DNA of 64,000 nucleotides from Candidatus Saccharimonadota bacterium (lineage in GTDB: Bacteria > Patescibacteriota > Saccharimonadia > Saccharimonadales > Saccharimonadaceae), in NCBI GenBank assembly GCA_017511205.1, contig JAFWLE010000002.1, forward strand, positions 156,867 to 220,866, given 5' to 3'. How positions within the stretch are numbered: the stretch's first letter is position 1; the number at the start of each line of letters is the position of its first letter. Of this stretch, positions 1 to 9,009 are shown one piece after another. The notes below the pieces were generated by a model. The model worked only from the letters and a program-made list of their open reading frames with translations. It was not told where the DNA came from and did no database searches. The translations under genes and the position numbers were made by a program.

Positions 1-1353
1 AAGAATGCCATTGTGGGCGTAACGCCGGAGGAAGAACCAAGCGCTATTGAAGTAAGACAAAACAAAGCGGTCGAAGTCTTCGAACCAGCTGTAAATGCTG
101 TGGAAAAATACTTTGGTCAAGAGTCGGCGGAACGTGTGAATAACGATCTTAGAAGAATTGATGATATCGAAGAAAAGACGATTAAAGCACTAGAAAACAC
201 TGATGCTATGACCGATCATGCTAAAGGCCTGGTCCACGATTTGAGGGCCATTGGTATAGAAGCCGGTAATTTAACAATTGCCGAAGCCCAGTCAGTCGAT
301 GATTTTGCTAATAATGCCACTCCTGAAGTGATGGATAAAAAAGCCGATATCATCAGCGAAGCCATCAGCGGTAGCATCACCAGTACGCATAGTCGACGCC
401 ATCCATTTAATCCAGCTCTCGTTGGTGAAGACTATCTAAAAGAGATTAATATGCTTCAAGATAAGTGTGAAGCTTGGGATGATCGCAAAGTCAACACGGA
501 GAGGGGCTTTGACGTCGAAAATGTTTACGCTAGGTTAGTGGAAGAAGGCGAAATTGAGCCCTCCGACTATGCTAAGCAAGAGCTCGAAGACTCTGTTATT
601 GAAGATCTTATTGAACGCTATGATTTAGACGAAAGAGATTTCTACGTTTATGGGCCATTTACGGGTAGAGATTTGAACAGAGCGAAAGACTTTTTGGAGC
701 AAAATTATACTCAAATTGTCAACCGTCGCTTTAATGGCGGCATGAAACGTGTCAATACGCACCATAAACAAGGATATAAAACTGACGAAGAATATGCAGA
801 AGTTGTCGCGAAAGACAGAGCAACCAGACCAGAAATTGAACATTCTGGAGCCTCTCTGGCTTCACTTTTGAATGAGACGATTCGAAACAACAGTCAAGAT
901 ATCGAAGGAGATTTGGTACGCAACTATGTTGCTAGCGAGATTCTTCAAACTCGCCGTCTTGACATGAAGAACCTAGTCATAACCTCCTCTGCAGTATCGC
1001 TAGAAGTTTTAAACCAAGAGAAGCCTAGTCCAGATGACAAAAGGACATTAGAGGAATATCATCTTGCACGGCAATCGGTGAAAATGCTCGCCTATTATTC
1101 TGGCCGAGCCTTAGATTACGATCAGAAAGAAATGAAGAAACGCTTCGGCAGCACTAGGCCACTTAGTAAAGAGTTTTTTGAAGAAGTAGCTAGCGCCACA
1201 GAACAATTGTCGGATGCACGTTCAGAATATCTTGACGATGAGAAAAAACAATACTTAGTAAAGATGGATGAGCATCTTCATGAAGCACTCATACACTTAG
1301 GTGCACTTTCCGCTGAAAATAGAAATGCTCTCTTCTCGGAAGATCTTGACTAA
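1..1353 (+). CDS. Hypothetical protein, 5'-truncated by window edge
   Basis: The reading frame is open from the first base, so the true start probably lies upstream; a GTG at 13 is the first in-window candidate but has no convincing start signal. The visible ~450 residues are strongly charged (Asp/Glu/Lys/Arg rich), look mostly helical, and show no membrane segment, signal peptide or cysteine-rich motif. I recognise no family. Its stop codon shares one base with the ATG of the next gene (TAATG at 1351-1355), so the two are almost certainly translationally coupled and probably work together. Function cannot be assigned; a cytosolic or exported structural or effector-like role would be guesswork. 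Confidence 0.7.
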   Translation, partial: KNAIVGVTPEEEPSAIEVRQNKAVEVFEPAVNAVEKYFGQESAERVNNDLRRIDDIEEKTIKALENTDAMTDHAKGLVHDLRAIGIEAGNLTIAEAQSVDDFANNATPEVMDKKADIISEAISGSITSTHSRRHPFNPALVGEDYLKEINMLQDKCEAWDDRKVNTERGFDVENVYARLVEEGEIEPSDYAKQELEDSVIEDLIERYDLDERDFYVYGPFTGRDLNRAKDFLEQNYTQIVNRRFNGGMKRVNTHHKQGYKTDEEYAEVVAKDRATRPEIEHSGASLASLLNETIRNNSQDIEGDLVRNYVASEILQTRRLDMKNLVITSSAVSLEVLNQEKPSPDDKRTLEEYHLARQSVKMLAYYSGRALDYDQKEMKKRFGSTRPLSKEFFEEVASATEQLSDARSEYLDDEKKQYLVKMDEHLHEALIHLGALSAENRNALFSEDLD

Positions 1354-3434
1354 TGAATGAAAAGTTCAAATCCTCAAAGGAAGCAGAATTTGAAGCAGTA
1401 GAAGCCACGAAGGGTGAAGAATTCCTTCGTGGTTTTGGAGAATTTCCAGAGGATTACCACTTTTCGGCTGAGCAAAAGCTGCTTTTTTCAACCGTCACAA
1501 AAGACGAAGATAAAACTGATGCTGAAATTACAAAATCTAAAACTGCGACATTTACTGCTCTTGGTCTGGAGTATGCTGGCAGAAGGTATCCTTATAACGA
1601 TAACGCTAAAGCCATTGCTCACAAAGGCATTATATACCACTTTTTAGAAGGTTTATCCAGCCCAGAAGCAGCTAGAAACAAATTCGAAAAAGTTAATGAA
1701 TTCTGGGAACAACCACTTTATGAACATTATCTAGAAAAGATAAGAGGGGATATTCACAAAAGCATAACAGAAGAACTAGATCGAAAAAAATACGAAAAAG
1801 ATAGAGCCTACGCCAAGATACCAAAAGAATGCCGGTTAGTCACAAATGATGATGCTATCCAATATGAGATAGAGCACGGCTTTTTGTCGGCAGAAGTTGG
1901 GCAAGAAATGTTGGACTACAATAGTAATTTAGAAAAACTATTGAAACGTTTAGACGAAAGAGTAATAAACGAAACGTTGCCATCTCACGTTAAAGATTAT
2001 CAAAGACAACTTTCTAACAGCCCAATGAGAGAGCCAAAAACTACACCAGAGGAAAGAGCAAAAGGAAATGCTAACTCTGTGCGAAAGACGTTAAAAGATT
2101 GCCTATTAAGACTTGGTGTTAATGAAATTGAAAAACAGCCCGTTAAAGAGGACACAATGATCAATGATTTGGGTTTGAAGAGCACGCAAACTAGCGTTCA
2201 TGAATATAGGAGAACTTATGAAAAGACCAAGAATGAGCTGTCAAAAAAACTAGAGAAAATTAATCTTGCAAACGATCCGGAAATTGAAGCTATTGTTAAA
2301 AAAGCGGAAAGCTTAGCTAGAAACTATTACGGCAAAGCGTATCCAGAACACTTTAAGGCGAGAAATGAGATAAGAGCACCATATCATGAAGCCGCCAAGG
2401 AATATGAAAAAGCTAAATCAAGTCAAAATGACGATTTGGAAAAAGCAAATCAAGAGGCCCTAAAACTTGCCGAATCCAAAATTACCGAATTCAAAAAACG
2501 AGCTCTCGAAATGATTTTTCATCGTTCCTCAGAAGAGCCATTAGATATTTCAAAAGAAGATATTTATTTCTTCCCTACTGGTGCGGTGTGTCGAACTACA
2601 GAAGGTAGATTTCAGGCAAGCACGTTTTCTTCTCCTTTATCTGAAGATATTCTCTCGTTATTTGACGAAGATTATGCCAAAAGAATTTGGCGAGTCGAGT
2701 GGAAGAAAAATATGCGCCTTTTCAATGAACCTGCCCTTCAAGCAATTGCTACGAATTGTAAAGACGAAGCAGCCAGTTGTCGAGATGATTTTGACGAACG
2801 CATAGCCGCATTCGCAAAGAATCATCAAGTGATTTTGCCAAAAACTTTTGATCCCACTACTGGTAAGGTTTTTGAAACACTTCAAGAAAGAGATTTTGAA
2901 CTTTTAGATTACACGATGTCGAAAGTTGGTGATTTTATTGATGGAGTAAACTTGTCTCAGCCATCAACAGAGATTAGCTTAAAATCGGTCCGACTTGAAA
3001 TTATTGACTTTCTCTCGGGCAGAAAGGAACTAAAAAATTCAAGTTTATTCCAGGGTGATAGAAGCTTAAAAATTCGAGCATTAGAATCACTCATCGATAA
3101 CTCGGAGCCAGAAAAAGCCGACAAAGTGGGCGCACGCCTGGTACCGGAGCTAGGCATAGCTGTATATAATAGCTTAAAAGAGCAACAACAAGAAGCATTT
3201 AGCAAAATCATTGGCGCTCGTGCTAACGTCTCCCAGTCTAGTTTTTATAATGTTTATCGCACACGTATCTTTAATGACGCAGAACGTCGTACCTTGTCTG
3301 AGCGCACCTTCTTTTTACTGGAATTTTCGCATTATCTAGAAGGAAAAACCTCTCCAGAGCTGACAGCTTTCTTTGACAGTCTCAAAAAACAAACCGTTTT
3401 AGATAGCGATTCAGGCGATAATTCCACCGCCTAG
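1353..3434 (+). CDS. Hypothetical charged helical protein
   Basis: This 693-aa protein is translated by one-base stop/start overlap with the gene before it. Composition is like its partner: very rich in Glu and Lys, predicted mainly helical with likely coiled-coil stretches (around residues 130-150, 280-390), no signal peptide and no membrane span. I recognise no catalytic motif or family. The 3' end overlaps the 3' end of mnmA on the other strand by 24 bp, a convergent coding overlap that fits a very compact genome. With the preceding gene it forms a two-gene unit of unknown function. Confidence 0.75.
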   Translation: MNEKFKSSKEAEFEAVEATKGEEFLRGFGEFPEDYHFSAEQKLLFSTVTKDEDKTDAEITKSKTATFTALGLEYAGRRYPYNDNAKAIAHKGIIYHFLEGLSSPEAARNKFEKVNEFWEQPLYEHYLEKIRGDIHKSITEELDRKKYEKDRAYAKIPKECRLVTNDDAIQYEIEHGFLSAEVGQEMLDYNSNLEKLLKRLDERVINETLPSHVKDYQRQLSNSPMREPKTTPEERAKGNANSVRKTLKDCLLRLGVNEIEKQPVKEDTMINDLGLKSTQTSVHEYRRTYEKTKNELSKKLEKINLANDPEIEAIVKKAESLARNYYGKAYPEHFKARNEIRAPYHEAAKEYEKAKSSQNDDLEKANQEALKLAESKITEFKKRALEMIFHRSSEEPLDISKEDIYFFPTGAVCRTTEGRFQASTFSSPLSEDILSLFDEDYAKRIWRVEWKKNMRLFNEPALQAIATNCKDEAASCRDDFDERIAAFAKNHQVILPKTFDPTTGKVFETLQERDFELLDYTMSKVGDFIDGVNLSQPSTEISLKSVRLEIIDFLSGRKELKNSSLFQGDRSLKIRALESLIDNSEPEKADKVGARLVPELGIAVYNSLKEQQQEAFSKIIGARANVSQSSFYNVYRTRIFNDAERRTLSERTFFLLEFSHYLEGKTSPELTAFFDSLKKQTVLDSDSGDNSTA

Positions 3435-4472
3435 ACAAATCTCACCATCATATAAAACTGCCGATTGCCCCGCCGCTGGGCGTTTTATTTCGCTCTCGAA
3501 ATGCAGCGTCCTTCCATCAAACGTAGCCGACACCAAAGGTGCTCGATGCCGAAGCCGAACTAAAACTTGGCCCTTTTCAGCTGAAGAAAAACAAGTTTTA
3601 ACCCGGAGGAAAACGTCTTTCAACCTTAGTTTCTTGGTCCAGATAGTTTCATGATTGAGATTTTTCGAAACATATACAATATTGTTTTTGATATCTTTTT
3701 TCACCACGTAATATGGCATTCCGTCGTTTACTACACCTTTTTCGCCATCTAGATAGAGTCCATGTCTTTGGCCAATCGTGTAAAAAACTGCACCTTCGTG
3801 GTATCCCAAAACCTTCCCAGACTCAATTTCGCGAATTTCACCCGACTTCACGTCGATATACTCTTTCAGAAAGTCTTTCATCCCTACTTCCCCCACGAAA
3901 CACACGCCCATGGATTCCTTTTTGTAAGCATTATGCAGACCATGCTTCTCGGCAAGTTTTTTCACATCGGGTTTCAGCATCTCGCCAATCGGGAAAATCG
4001 TATGCGAAAGAGCTTCCTCTGAAATTCGGTATAAGAAATAAGTCTGATCCTTGTTCCCATCTACCGCTCGTGCTAGTTTACCGTCAACAATTCTTGCATA
4101 GTGCCCAGTGGCGATATAATCAGCACCTTTTTCTATAGCTTTTTCTAGGAAGAGCCTGAATTTGATCTCTTGATTACACATAATGTCCGGATTAGGCGTA
4201 TTGCCCTTTTTGAACTCATCAAGCATATAATCTACCACTTTTTTGCGATATTCTTCTTCAAAATCCCAAACTTCAAAATCAATTCCGAGCTTCACGGCTA
4301 CCCGCTTAGCATCAGCCAAGTCCTCCGCCCAGGGACATTTCATACCTGGTAGATCTTTCGACCAGTTTTTCATATAAACACCAATCACATTAAAGCCTTG
4401 CTCTTTCAAAAGCAAAGCCGATACGCTCGAATCGACTCCCCCACTCATGCCTACGTACACAGTTTTACTCAT
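3411..4472 (-). CDS. mnmA: tRNA 2-thiouridylase MnmA
   Basis: MnmA adenylates and thiolates U34 of Lys, Glu and Gln tRNAs to give 2-thiouridine. The N-terminal PP-loop SGGVDSS lies near residues 9-15, and the two catalytic cysteines are visible in PDIMCNQEIKF and in SMGVCFVGE. At 353 aa the length is normal. I chose the ATG at 4472 because the protein then begins MSKTVYVGMSGG; the longer frame to 4604 only adds residues antisense to or overlapping the upstream gene. The start overlaps the stop of the upstream cysteine desulfurase by 8 nt, so the sulfur donor and the thiolase are coupled. The 3' end overlaps the convergent unknown gene. Confidence 0.95.
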   Translation of the reverse strand: MSKTVYVGMSGGVDSSVSALLLKEQGFNVIGVYMKNWSKDLPGMKCPWAEDLADAKRVAVKLGIDFEVWDFEEEYRKKVVDYMLDEFKKGNTPNPDIMCNQEIKFRLFLEKAIEKGADYIATGHYARIVDGKLARAVDGNKDQTYFLYRISEEALSHTIFPIGEMLKPDVKKLAEKHGLHNAYKKESMGVCFVGEVGMKDFLKEYIDVKSGEIREIESGKVLGYHEGAVFYTIGQRHGLYLDGEKGVVNDGMPYYVVKKDIKNNIVYVSKNLNHETIWTKKLRLKDVFLRVKTCFSSAEKGQVLVRLRHRAPLVSATFDGRTLHFESEIKRPAAGQSAVLYDGEICLGGGIIA

Positions 4473-5622
4473 GACCAATTCTCTTCCGTTCAGCTTGAAC
4501 CACTTCGTTGATAATTTTAGCGGCTTCGTGAATCTGTCTCTCATCGTTTGTTTCGCCCAAAGAAACACGTAACGACCCAGTAATTTGTGAATCACTAAGC
4601 CCAATCGCCTTTAGAACGTGTGATTTTACGCCTTTAGAGGCTGCGCAGGCTGCGCCTGTCGCTACATAGACACCTTTATCTTCTAGTAAGAATACTAATC
4701 TTTCTGCATCTATGCCATCAAAACATAAAACTATAAAGTTATCAAGCACATGTTTTTTATTGATCAGCTCAAAATCTTTCAGCTCTGATAAAAACATCTT
4801 TCGGAAGCTCGCGTACTTTTTGCGATTTCCGTTCAAATGTTCATTAGCAATTTCTACGGCTTTAGCAAAACCAATTACTCCAGGTACATTTTCTGTGCCA
4901 GATCGGAGGCCATTTTCCTGACCACCGCCTACAGTTAAAGGTTGCAATTTGGCATCGTGTGAAACATATAGAGCCCCCACGCCCTTAGGCCCATATATTT
5001 TGGCGGAATTTAAAGTCAAAAGATCTACGCCTAGCCGCGCCACATTAATATCTAGGAGATTCAGTGCCTGTGAAGCATCGGAATGTAATAATAGCTGTTT
5101 CTTAATTCCCCGCTTCAATCGATCTAGTTTAATCTCGCGTATTATACCGGAAATCTCTGCTAGTGGTTGCACTGTTCCTAGTTCATTATTGGCAAGTGCC
5201 ACCGAAATTAATTCTGTTTCATCTGTGATTTTAGTCTTCAAATCGTTTAAATCAATCAGTCCATTCGGTAAAACTTTTATGGGCTTTCCGCCAGATTTTT
5301 TTGCTACCGCCCGAATCGAATCGTGCTCCATTTCTAGATAAAGTACTCGGAAACTAGTAGGTACTTTTCGGGGCGCTCCGGAGACTGCTGTAAAAGCCAG
5401 ATTATTCGCTTCGGTCGCACCGGCGGTGATGACTATGTCAGATGCTTTAGCGCCAATTGCATGAGCGATCGTTGCTTTGGCAGCTTCATAATCAGCTGAG
5501 ACTTTTTTGGCCGGTAAATATGCTGCCGAAGGATTAAAAAAATGCTCCGAAAAGTATGGCTTCATCGCTTCAAGCGCTTTCTCATCAACCGGCGTGGCCG
5601 CCGCATGGTCCAGATAAATCAT
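4465..5622 (-). CDS. iscS: Cysteine desulfurase, NifS/IscS class
   Basis: This PLP enzyme removes sulfur from cysteine as a persulfide for thiolation or Fe-S assembly. The 385-aa protein starts MIYLDHAAATPVDEKAL, has the HSDASQAL cofactor region, the PLP lysine in NSAKIYGPKG and the persulfide cysteine loop GAACAASKG. It overlaps mnmA by 8 nt, which suggests that its main job here is tRNA 2-thiouridine synthesis (compare the dedicated MnmA-partner desulfurases of Firmicutes). On the minus strand TATAAT sits 6 nt before the ATG, so the transcript looks leaderless. A second, SufS-like class V enzyme lies at 40534-41694. The exact subfamily name is uncertain. Confidence 0.9.
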   Translation of the reverse strand: MIYLDHAAATPVDEKALEAMKPYFSEHFFNPSAAYLPAKKVSADYEAAKATIAHAIGAKASDIVITAGATEANNLAFTAVSGAPRKVPTSFRVLYLEMEHDSIRAVAKKSGGKPIKVLPNGLIDLNDLKTKITDETELISVALANNELGTVQPLAEISGIIREIKLDRLKRGIKKQLLLHSDASQALNLLDINVARLGVDLLTLNSAKIYGPKGVGALYVSHDAKLQPLTVGGGQENGLRSGTENVPGVIGFAKAVEIANEHLNGNRKKYASFRKMFLSELKDFELINKKHVLDNFIVLCFDGIDAERLVFLLEDKGVYVATGAACAASKGVKSHVLKAIGLSDSQITGSLRVSLGETNDERQIHEAAKIINEVVQAERKRIGHE

Positions 5623-5640
5623 AAAAATATTATAACATAT

Positions 5641-6030
5641 TTATTGGTTTGCTACAAACTTGTGCTCTTTGTCATCAGCCTTCAATATAAGCACACCCTC
5701 AGATTGATCGAGTGAGTATTCGTACTCGTTTTCTAATTCGTATAACCAATCAGTTTCAATTTTTAGTTTACCATCCTCAATTGCCCACTTAAATTCATAA
5801 TCATTCTTGTGCCCGTTAGTAGTGAGAGTTCCTTTACCAATCTCAGTGAAATCCCAAACCACCTTATCCTCGTTTTCGAGAGTCCAGTTTTCTTGTTCTA
5901 CCAAGTATTCACCATCGTTTACCGCTGGACCTTTATTTAATCCTAAAACTAACAATACAATGCCGACAATTAATACTATTATTCCCGCCACAAAAGAAGA
6001 AATTGCAATTACAGTTTTCTTATTTTTCAT
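5641..6030 (-). CDS. Small membrane-anchored hypothetical protein
   Basis: This 129-aa protein has a short basic N terminus, one hydrophobic segment at about residues 7-30 (rich in Ile, Val, Leu and Gly), then an acidic, aromatic extracytoplasmic domain of about 95 residues that looks mainly beta. There is no lipobox cysteine. TAAAAT lies 6 nt before the ATG, the same leaderless-type start seen for its neighbours. I recognise no family. It sits between tatD and the desulfurase gene on the same strand but with its own start signal, so it is probably transcribed independently. Confidence 0.7.
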   Translation of the reverse strand: MKNKKTVIAISSFVAGIIVLIVGIVLLVLGLNKGPAVNDGEYLVEQENWTLENEDKVVWDFTEIGKGTLTTNGHKNDYEFKWAIEDGKLKIETDWLYELENEYEYSLDQSEGVLILKADDKEHKFVANQ

Positions 6031-6069
6031 AATTCCATTTTATCATAAGAATAAAAAAAATACCAAAAA

Positions 6070-6939
6070 TTAGATTTTAAAAAGTTTCTCAGTGTTTTTG
6101 GCAGTTGCTTTTTCGATAGTTTCAAAATCAAGATCTAATGCGCCGGCTAGCCACTCAGCAATTTCAAAAATATGGCTCGGTTCATTAGTCTCACCACGTA
6201 CTGGCGTAGGTGCGAGAAATGGCGCATCGGTTTCGAGTAGAATGCGTTCTAGTGGCGGCATCGGTAAGGTAGAATAAGTTGCGAGCCCATTCACGCCAAT
6301 ATAAAAATCAGTCTGCTCCAAGATTCGTTTCAATACACGCTTGCTTCCAGTGAAAGAATGCACCACTCCCCGAGCTTTCGGAAAGTTCTCGATTATATCA
6401 AAGAAATCCGGAAAAGCATCGCGTATATGAAACGACAGCGGCAAATCTAAATCTTTTGCCAGTTGCAGCATTTGTTCAAATAGTTTAATTTGTGCCTTAC
6501 GGTCATAATCATCGTAATGGTAATCTAGCCCCACTTCTCCAATCGCCACTGGGTGAGAGGCTGAACTTATTTTTTTCGGATGCATAAAATGATTTGAATT
6601 TTTAACACGTATATTCCTGACGTGCCCGACAGGTTCGTCCCGTAGGGACGGTTCTGCCGGCGCACCAGTGTATGACGTGCTTAAAAATTCAAGTCCAGCA
6701 TCCGAAAAAATAGGTTCAGGCTCTTTTGAAGTAGCGTATTCAGGATGTATGCCATAGGTCCAATATACATTTTCATGCTCCTTCGCAAATTCAGCTGCTT
6801 TTAAAGAATCTTCGTGCGATGTCCCGATGCAAATAATCTTCTCCACGCCCTTCTCATGTGCGCGTTTTAAACATTCCTCCGCCTTTTTCGCGCTATAAAA
6901 CTCTTTATCATGCAAGTGGCAATGTGAATCAATTAACAC
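6070..6939 (-). CDS. tatD: TatD family metal-dependent DNase/hydrolase
   Basis: TatD proteins are TIM-barrel metallohydrolases with 3'-5' exonuclease activity. Metal ligands are visible: the DSHCHLHD start (HxH), GEVGLDYH, FHIRDA, VVHSFTGS and LETDAPFLAP. The GTG start at 6939 overlaps the typA stop (TGA 6929-6931) by 11 nt, so the gene is coupled to typA. At 289 aa it is longer than the usual 255-265. The extra length is explained by residues about 74-126, which are encoded by a 159-bp palindromic insertion (6561-6719) placed just before the GEVGLDYH strand without breaking the frame. All visible catalytic residues are outside the insertion, so the enzyme may still be active. Confidence 0.9.
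   Translation of the reverse strand: MLIDSHCHLHDKEFYSAKKAEECLKRAHEKGVEKIICIGTSHEDSLKAAEFAKEHENVYWTYGIHPEYATSKEPEPIFSDAGLEFLSTSYTGAPAEPSLRDEPVGHVRNIRVKNSNHFMHPKKISSASHPVAIGEVGLDYHYDDYDRKAQIKLFEQMLQLAKDLDLPLSFHIRDAFPDFFDIIENFPKARGVVHSFTGSKRVLKRILEQTDFYIGVNGLATYSTLPMPPLERILLETDAPFLAPTPVRGETNEPSHIFEIAEWLAGALDLDFETIEKATAKNTEKLFKI
6561..6719. repeat. Palindromic element inserted in frame in tatD
   Basis: Outer arms at 6561-6583 and 6698-6719 pair almost perfectly over 22-23 bp (CTGAAC, an A/T run, then CGGATGC). A second pair of arms (TTGAATTTTTAA near 6594 and TTAAAAATTCAA at 6681-6692) lies inside, and a GC-rich central hairpin contains CGTCCC-GTA-GGGACG. The whole unit is a multiple of three and contributes about 53 residues to TatD. 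Its arrangement (nested arms around a GC-rich core) matches the other palindromic elements in this window, although the core sequence differs from families A and B. Confidence 0.8.
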
Positions 6940-8749
6940 GGTTCTCGCGCTTTCTTTTAATTGGATCGAGCTGACGTTTGCGCAGCCTTAAAGATTTTGG
7001 TGTGACTTCCAAAAGTTCATCTTCTAGCAGAAAATCCAAACATTGCTCCAAAGACAACTGAGTATATGGTGTCAACTGAATCGCTCCATCAGAAGCATGG
7101 GTACGCATGTTGGTAAGTTGCTTTTCTCGGCAAATATTAATATCGAGATCCGCTTTTTTGTTCGAAAGCCCCACAATCATACCATGATAAACTGGCACTC
7201 CAGGCGGAATAAATAAAACACCTCTCGCCTGCGCATTATCTAGCGCATAGGCTGTAGAAACCCCATCTTCAAATGAAACTAGAGCCCCGTTTCGTTCTGG
7301 TTTATAATGCCCTTCCGCCAAACGATAGCCAGAAGGAATGCTAGACATAATCGCAGTGCCCTTGGTGGCAGTCAGCAAATTATTTCTTAGACCGATCAAC
7401 GCTGCAGTGGAAATTTCATAAACAAATCTCACGGTACCCGTAGTAGTGTTTTCTTGAGATTTCAACTCTGCACGACGTAAACCTAATTCCTGACTCACTG
7501 CACCAGTAAATTCCGGGTCCACTTCTATAGTCAATTCTTCCATCGGTTCATATTTTTTGCCATCGATCTCACGACAAACTACTTCCGGGCGCCCGGCTTC
7601 TAGTTCGTAACCTTCACGACGCATAGTTTCAATTAATACTGAAAGATGCAGTTCTCCACGACCAGACACTTTGTAGCCTAGTCCATCCGGCTGAATTTTG
7701 AGAGCAATGTTAGTTTCGAGTTCTCTTTCTAGCCTTTCCGCGATTTGTCTAGAAGTCGTAAACTCACCTTCGCGACCTTTTAATGGTGATGTATTAGGCC
7801 CGATATAGATAGAAAGCGTCGGCGCTTCTAGCTCGATGCCAGGCAAAGCTTCTGGATTGTCACCAGTCGCAATAGTATCACCAATACTTGCCTCAGCTAC
7901 ACCAGTAATTGCTACAATATCCCCAGCAATTGCTTCTGATACTTCCTCTTTAGAGAGTCCACGATAAGAATAAAGCCGATCGATCTTACCGTGTTTCACA
8001 ACGTCTCCAGCTTGAAGTATTGATACGCTCTGGCCTTTCTTGAGCTTACCTTTAAAGATTTTACCGATGCAATATTTGCCAAGATAACTATCACCCGCGA
8101 GTGCAGCAACCAGAAGCTGTGCATCCTCGCTATCAGATTCTACGTCTGGCGCCGGGATATCGTTGATGATCGATTCAAAAATCACATGTAAATCATCGTC
8201 AAGCTCAGTGGTTTTACCAGCTCGCCCTTCCCTAGCAATCGCATAGTAAATTGGATAAAAAAGTTGCGATTCATCAGTTGCAAGCTCTAGAAACAAACTT
8301 TCAATTTCGCTTTTAACCTCTTCGATTCTTGCAGCTGGTTTATCAATTTTATTAATTATTACTACTGGACGTAGGTTCAATTCCAAAGCTTTTTGTAAGA
8401 CAAATTTAGTTTGCGGCATCGGTCCTTCCTGCGCATCCACAATCAGAAGTACGCCATCCGCCATATTTAGAGTTCTTTCTACTTCCCCAGAAAAATCTGC
8501 GTGTCCTGGCGTATCAATGATATTAATCTTATAGCCATCATAATAAACACAGGTTTGTTTGGCAGTAATTGTAATTCCCCGCTCATGCTCCTGATCCATT
8601 GAATCCATAATGAGAGTCTGAGACATCTCGGCTTGGTTATCGCGGAAAGTATGTGACTGCTTGAGGAGACCATCCACCAGGGTAGTCTTGCCATGATCAA
8701 CGTGCGCGATAATCGCCACATTCCGAATTTTGTCTTTGTTTAAAGTCAT
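6929..8749 (-). CDS. typA: Translational GTPase TypA/BipA
   Basis: TypA/BipA is a ribosome-associated GTPase of the EF-G class that helps 50S assembly and stress adaptation. The 606-aa product has the P-loop AHVDHGKTT, the switch [15 protein letters not shown] and the NKID motif, followed by the EF-G-like beta-barrel, two alpha-beta domains and the TypA-specific C-terminal domain; length is normal. I chose ATG 8749 ([10 protein letters not shown]) because it gives the family N terminus and because TAAAAT sits 7 nt upstream on the minus strand; the longer frame to 8845 would add 32 residues overlapping the divergent promoter region. The 3' end overlaps tatD by 11 nt. Confidence 0.95.
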   Translation of the reverse strand: MTLNKDKIRNVAIIAHVDHGKTTLVDGLLKQSHTFRDNQAEMSQTLIMDSMDQEHERGITITAKQTCVYYDGYKINIIDTPGHADFSGEVERTLNMADGVLLIVDAQEGPMPQTKFVLQKALELNLRPVVIINKIDKPAARIEEVKSEIESLFLELATDESQLFYPIYYAIAREGRAGKTTELDDDLHVIFESIINDIPAPDVESDSEDAQLLVAALAGDSYLGKYCIGKIFKGKLKKGQSVSILQAGDVVKHGKIDRLYSYRGLSKEEVSEAIAGDIVAITGVAEASIGDTIATGDNPEALPGIELEAPTLSIYIGPNTSPLKGREGEFTTSRQIAERLERELETNIALKIQPDGLGYKVSGRGELHLSVLIETMRREGYELEAGRPEVVCREIDGKKYEPMEELTIEVDPEFTGAVSQELGLRRAELKSQENTTTGTVRFVYEISTAALIGLRNNLLTATKGTAIMSSIPSGYRLAEGHYKPERNGALVSFEDGVSTAYALDNAQARGVLFIPPGVPVYHGMIVGLSNKKADLDINICREKQLTNMRTHASDGAIQLTPYTQLSLEQCLDFLLEDELLEVTPKSLRLRKRQLDPIKRKRENRVN

Positions 8750-8805
8750 AAGGGTAATTTTAGCATGATTTGCAAGAAATTTCAATATATTATATAATAT
8801 ATAAT

Positions 8806-9009
8806 ATGTCGAATCGAAACAAACATCTAAATCCAGCAAAAGCATACGAACCTAAGCGCTGCTGGGTAGGTGATACCCACAAGATCATCTATGATACGTT
8901 AGAAGAAGCTGAGCTGGCTGCCAAGGTTGCTGAGTATGACCATAGCTCTGGCCCATTAAAAGTATACAAATGTCCCTACGCTGAACATTATCACTTAAGC
9001 TCGTCCTAG
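8806..9009 (+). CDS. Small conserved-type protein with Cys/His C terminus
   Basis: This 67-aa protein starts MSNRNKHLNP and ends with YKCPYAEHYHLSS, which resembles the Cys/His-rich ends of small proteins common in actinobacterial and CPR genomes (the usual form is YxCPYCGxxHL). Here the second cysteine is replaced by Ala-Glu, so zinc binding is uncertain. The start is supported by an upstream TATAAT run 7 nt before the ATG (leaderless style). It is divergent from typA, sharing an AT-rich 57-bp promoter region, and its last 15 bp overlap the end of the convergent cutinase-vWA gene. Function unknown. Confidence 0.65.
   Translation: MSNRNKHLNPAKAYEPKRCWVGDTHKIIYDTLEEAELAAKVAEYDHSSGPLKVYKCPYAEHYHLSSS

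Noticed and set aside
1360..1380. GTTCAAATCC resembling a tRNA T-loop
   Set aside because: It lies in coding sequence with no acceptor or anticodon stem around it. I found no tRNA or rRNA gene in the window.
3713..4352. Plus-strand reading frames over mnmA
   Set aside because: They are antisense to a well-supported gene, lack start signals and show no family features.
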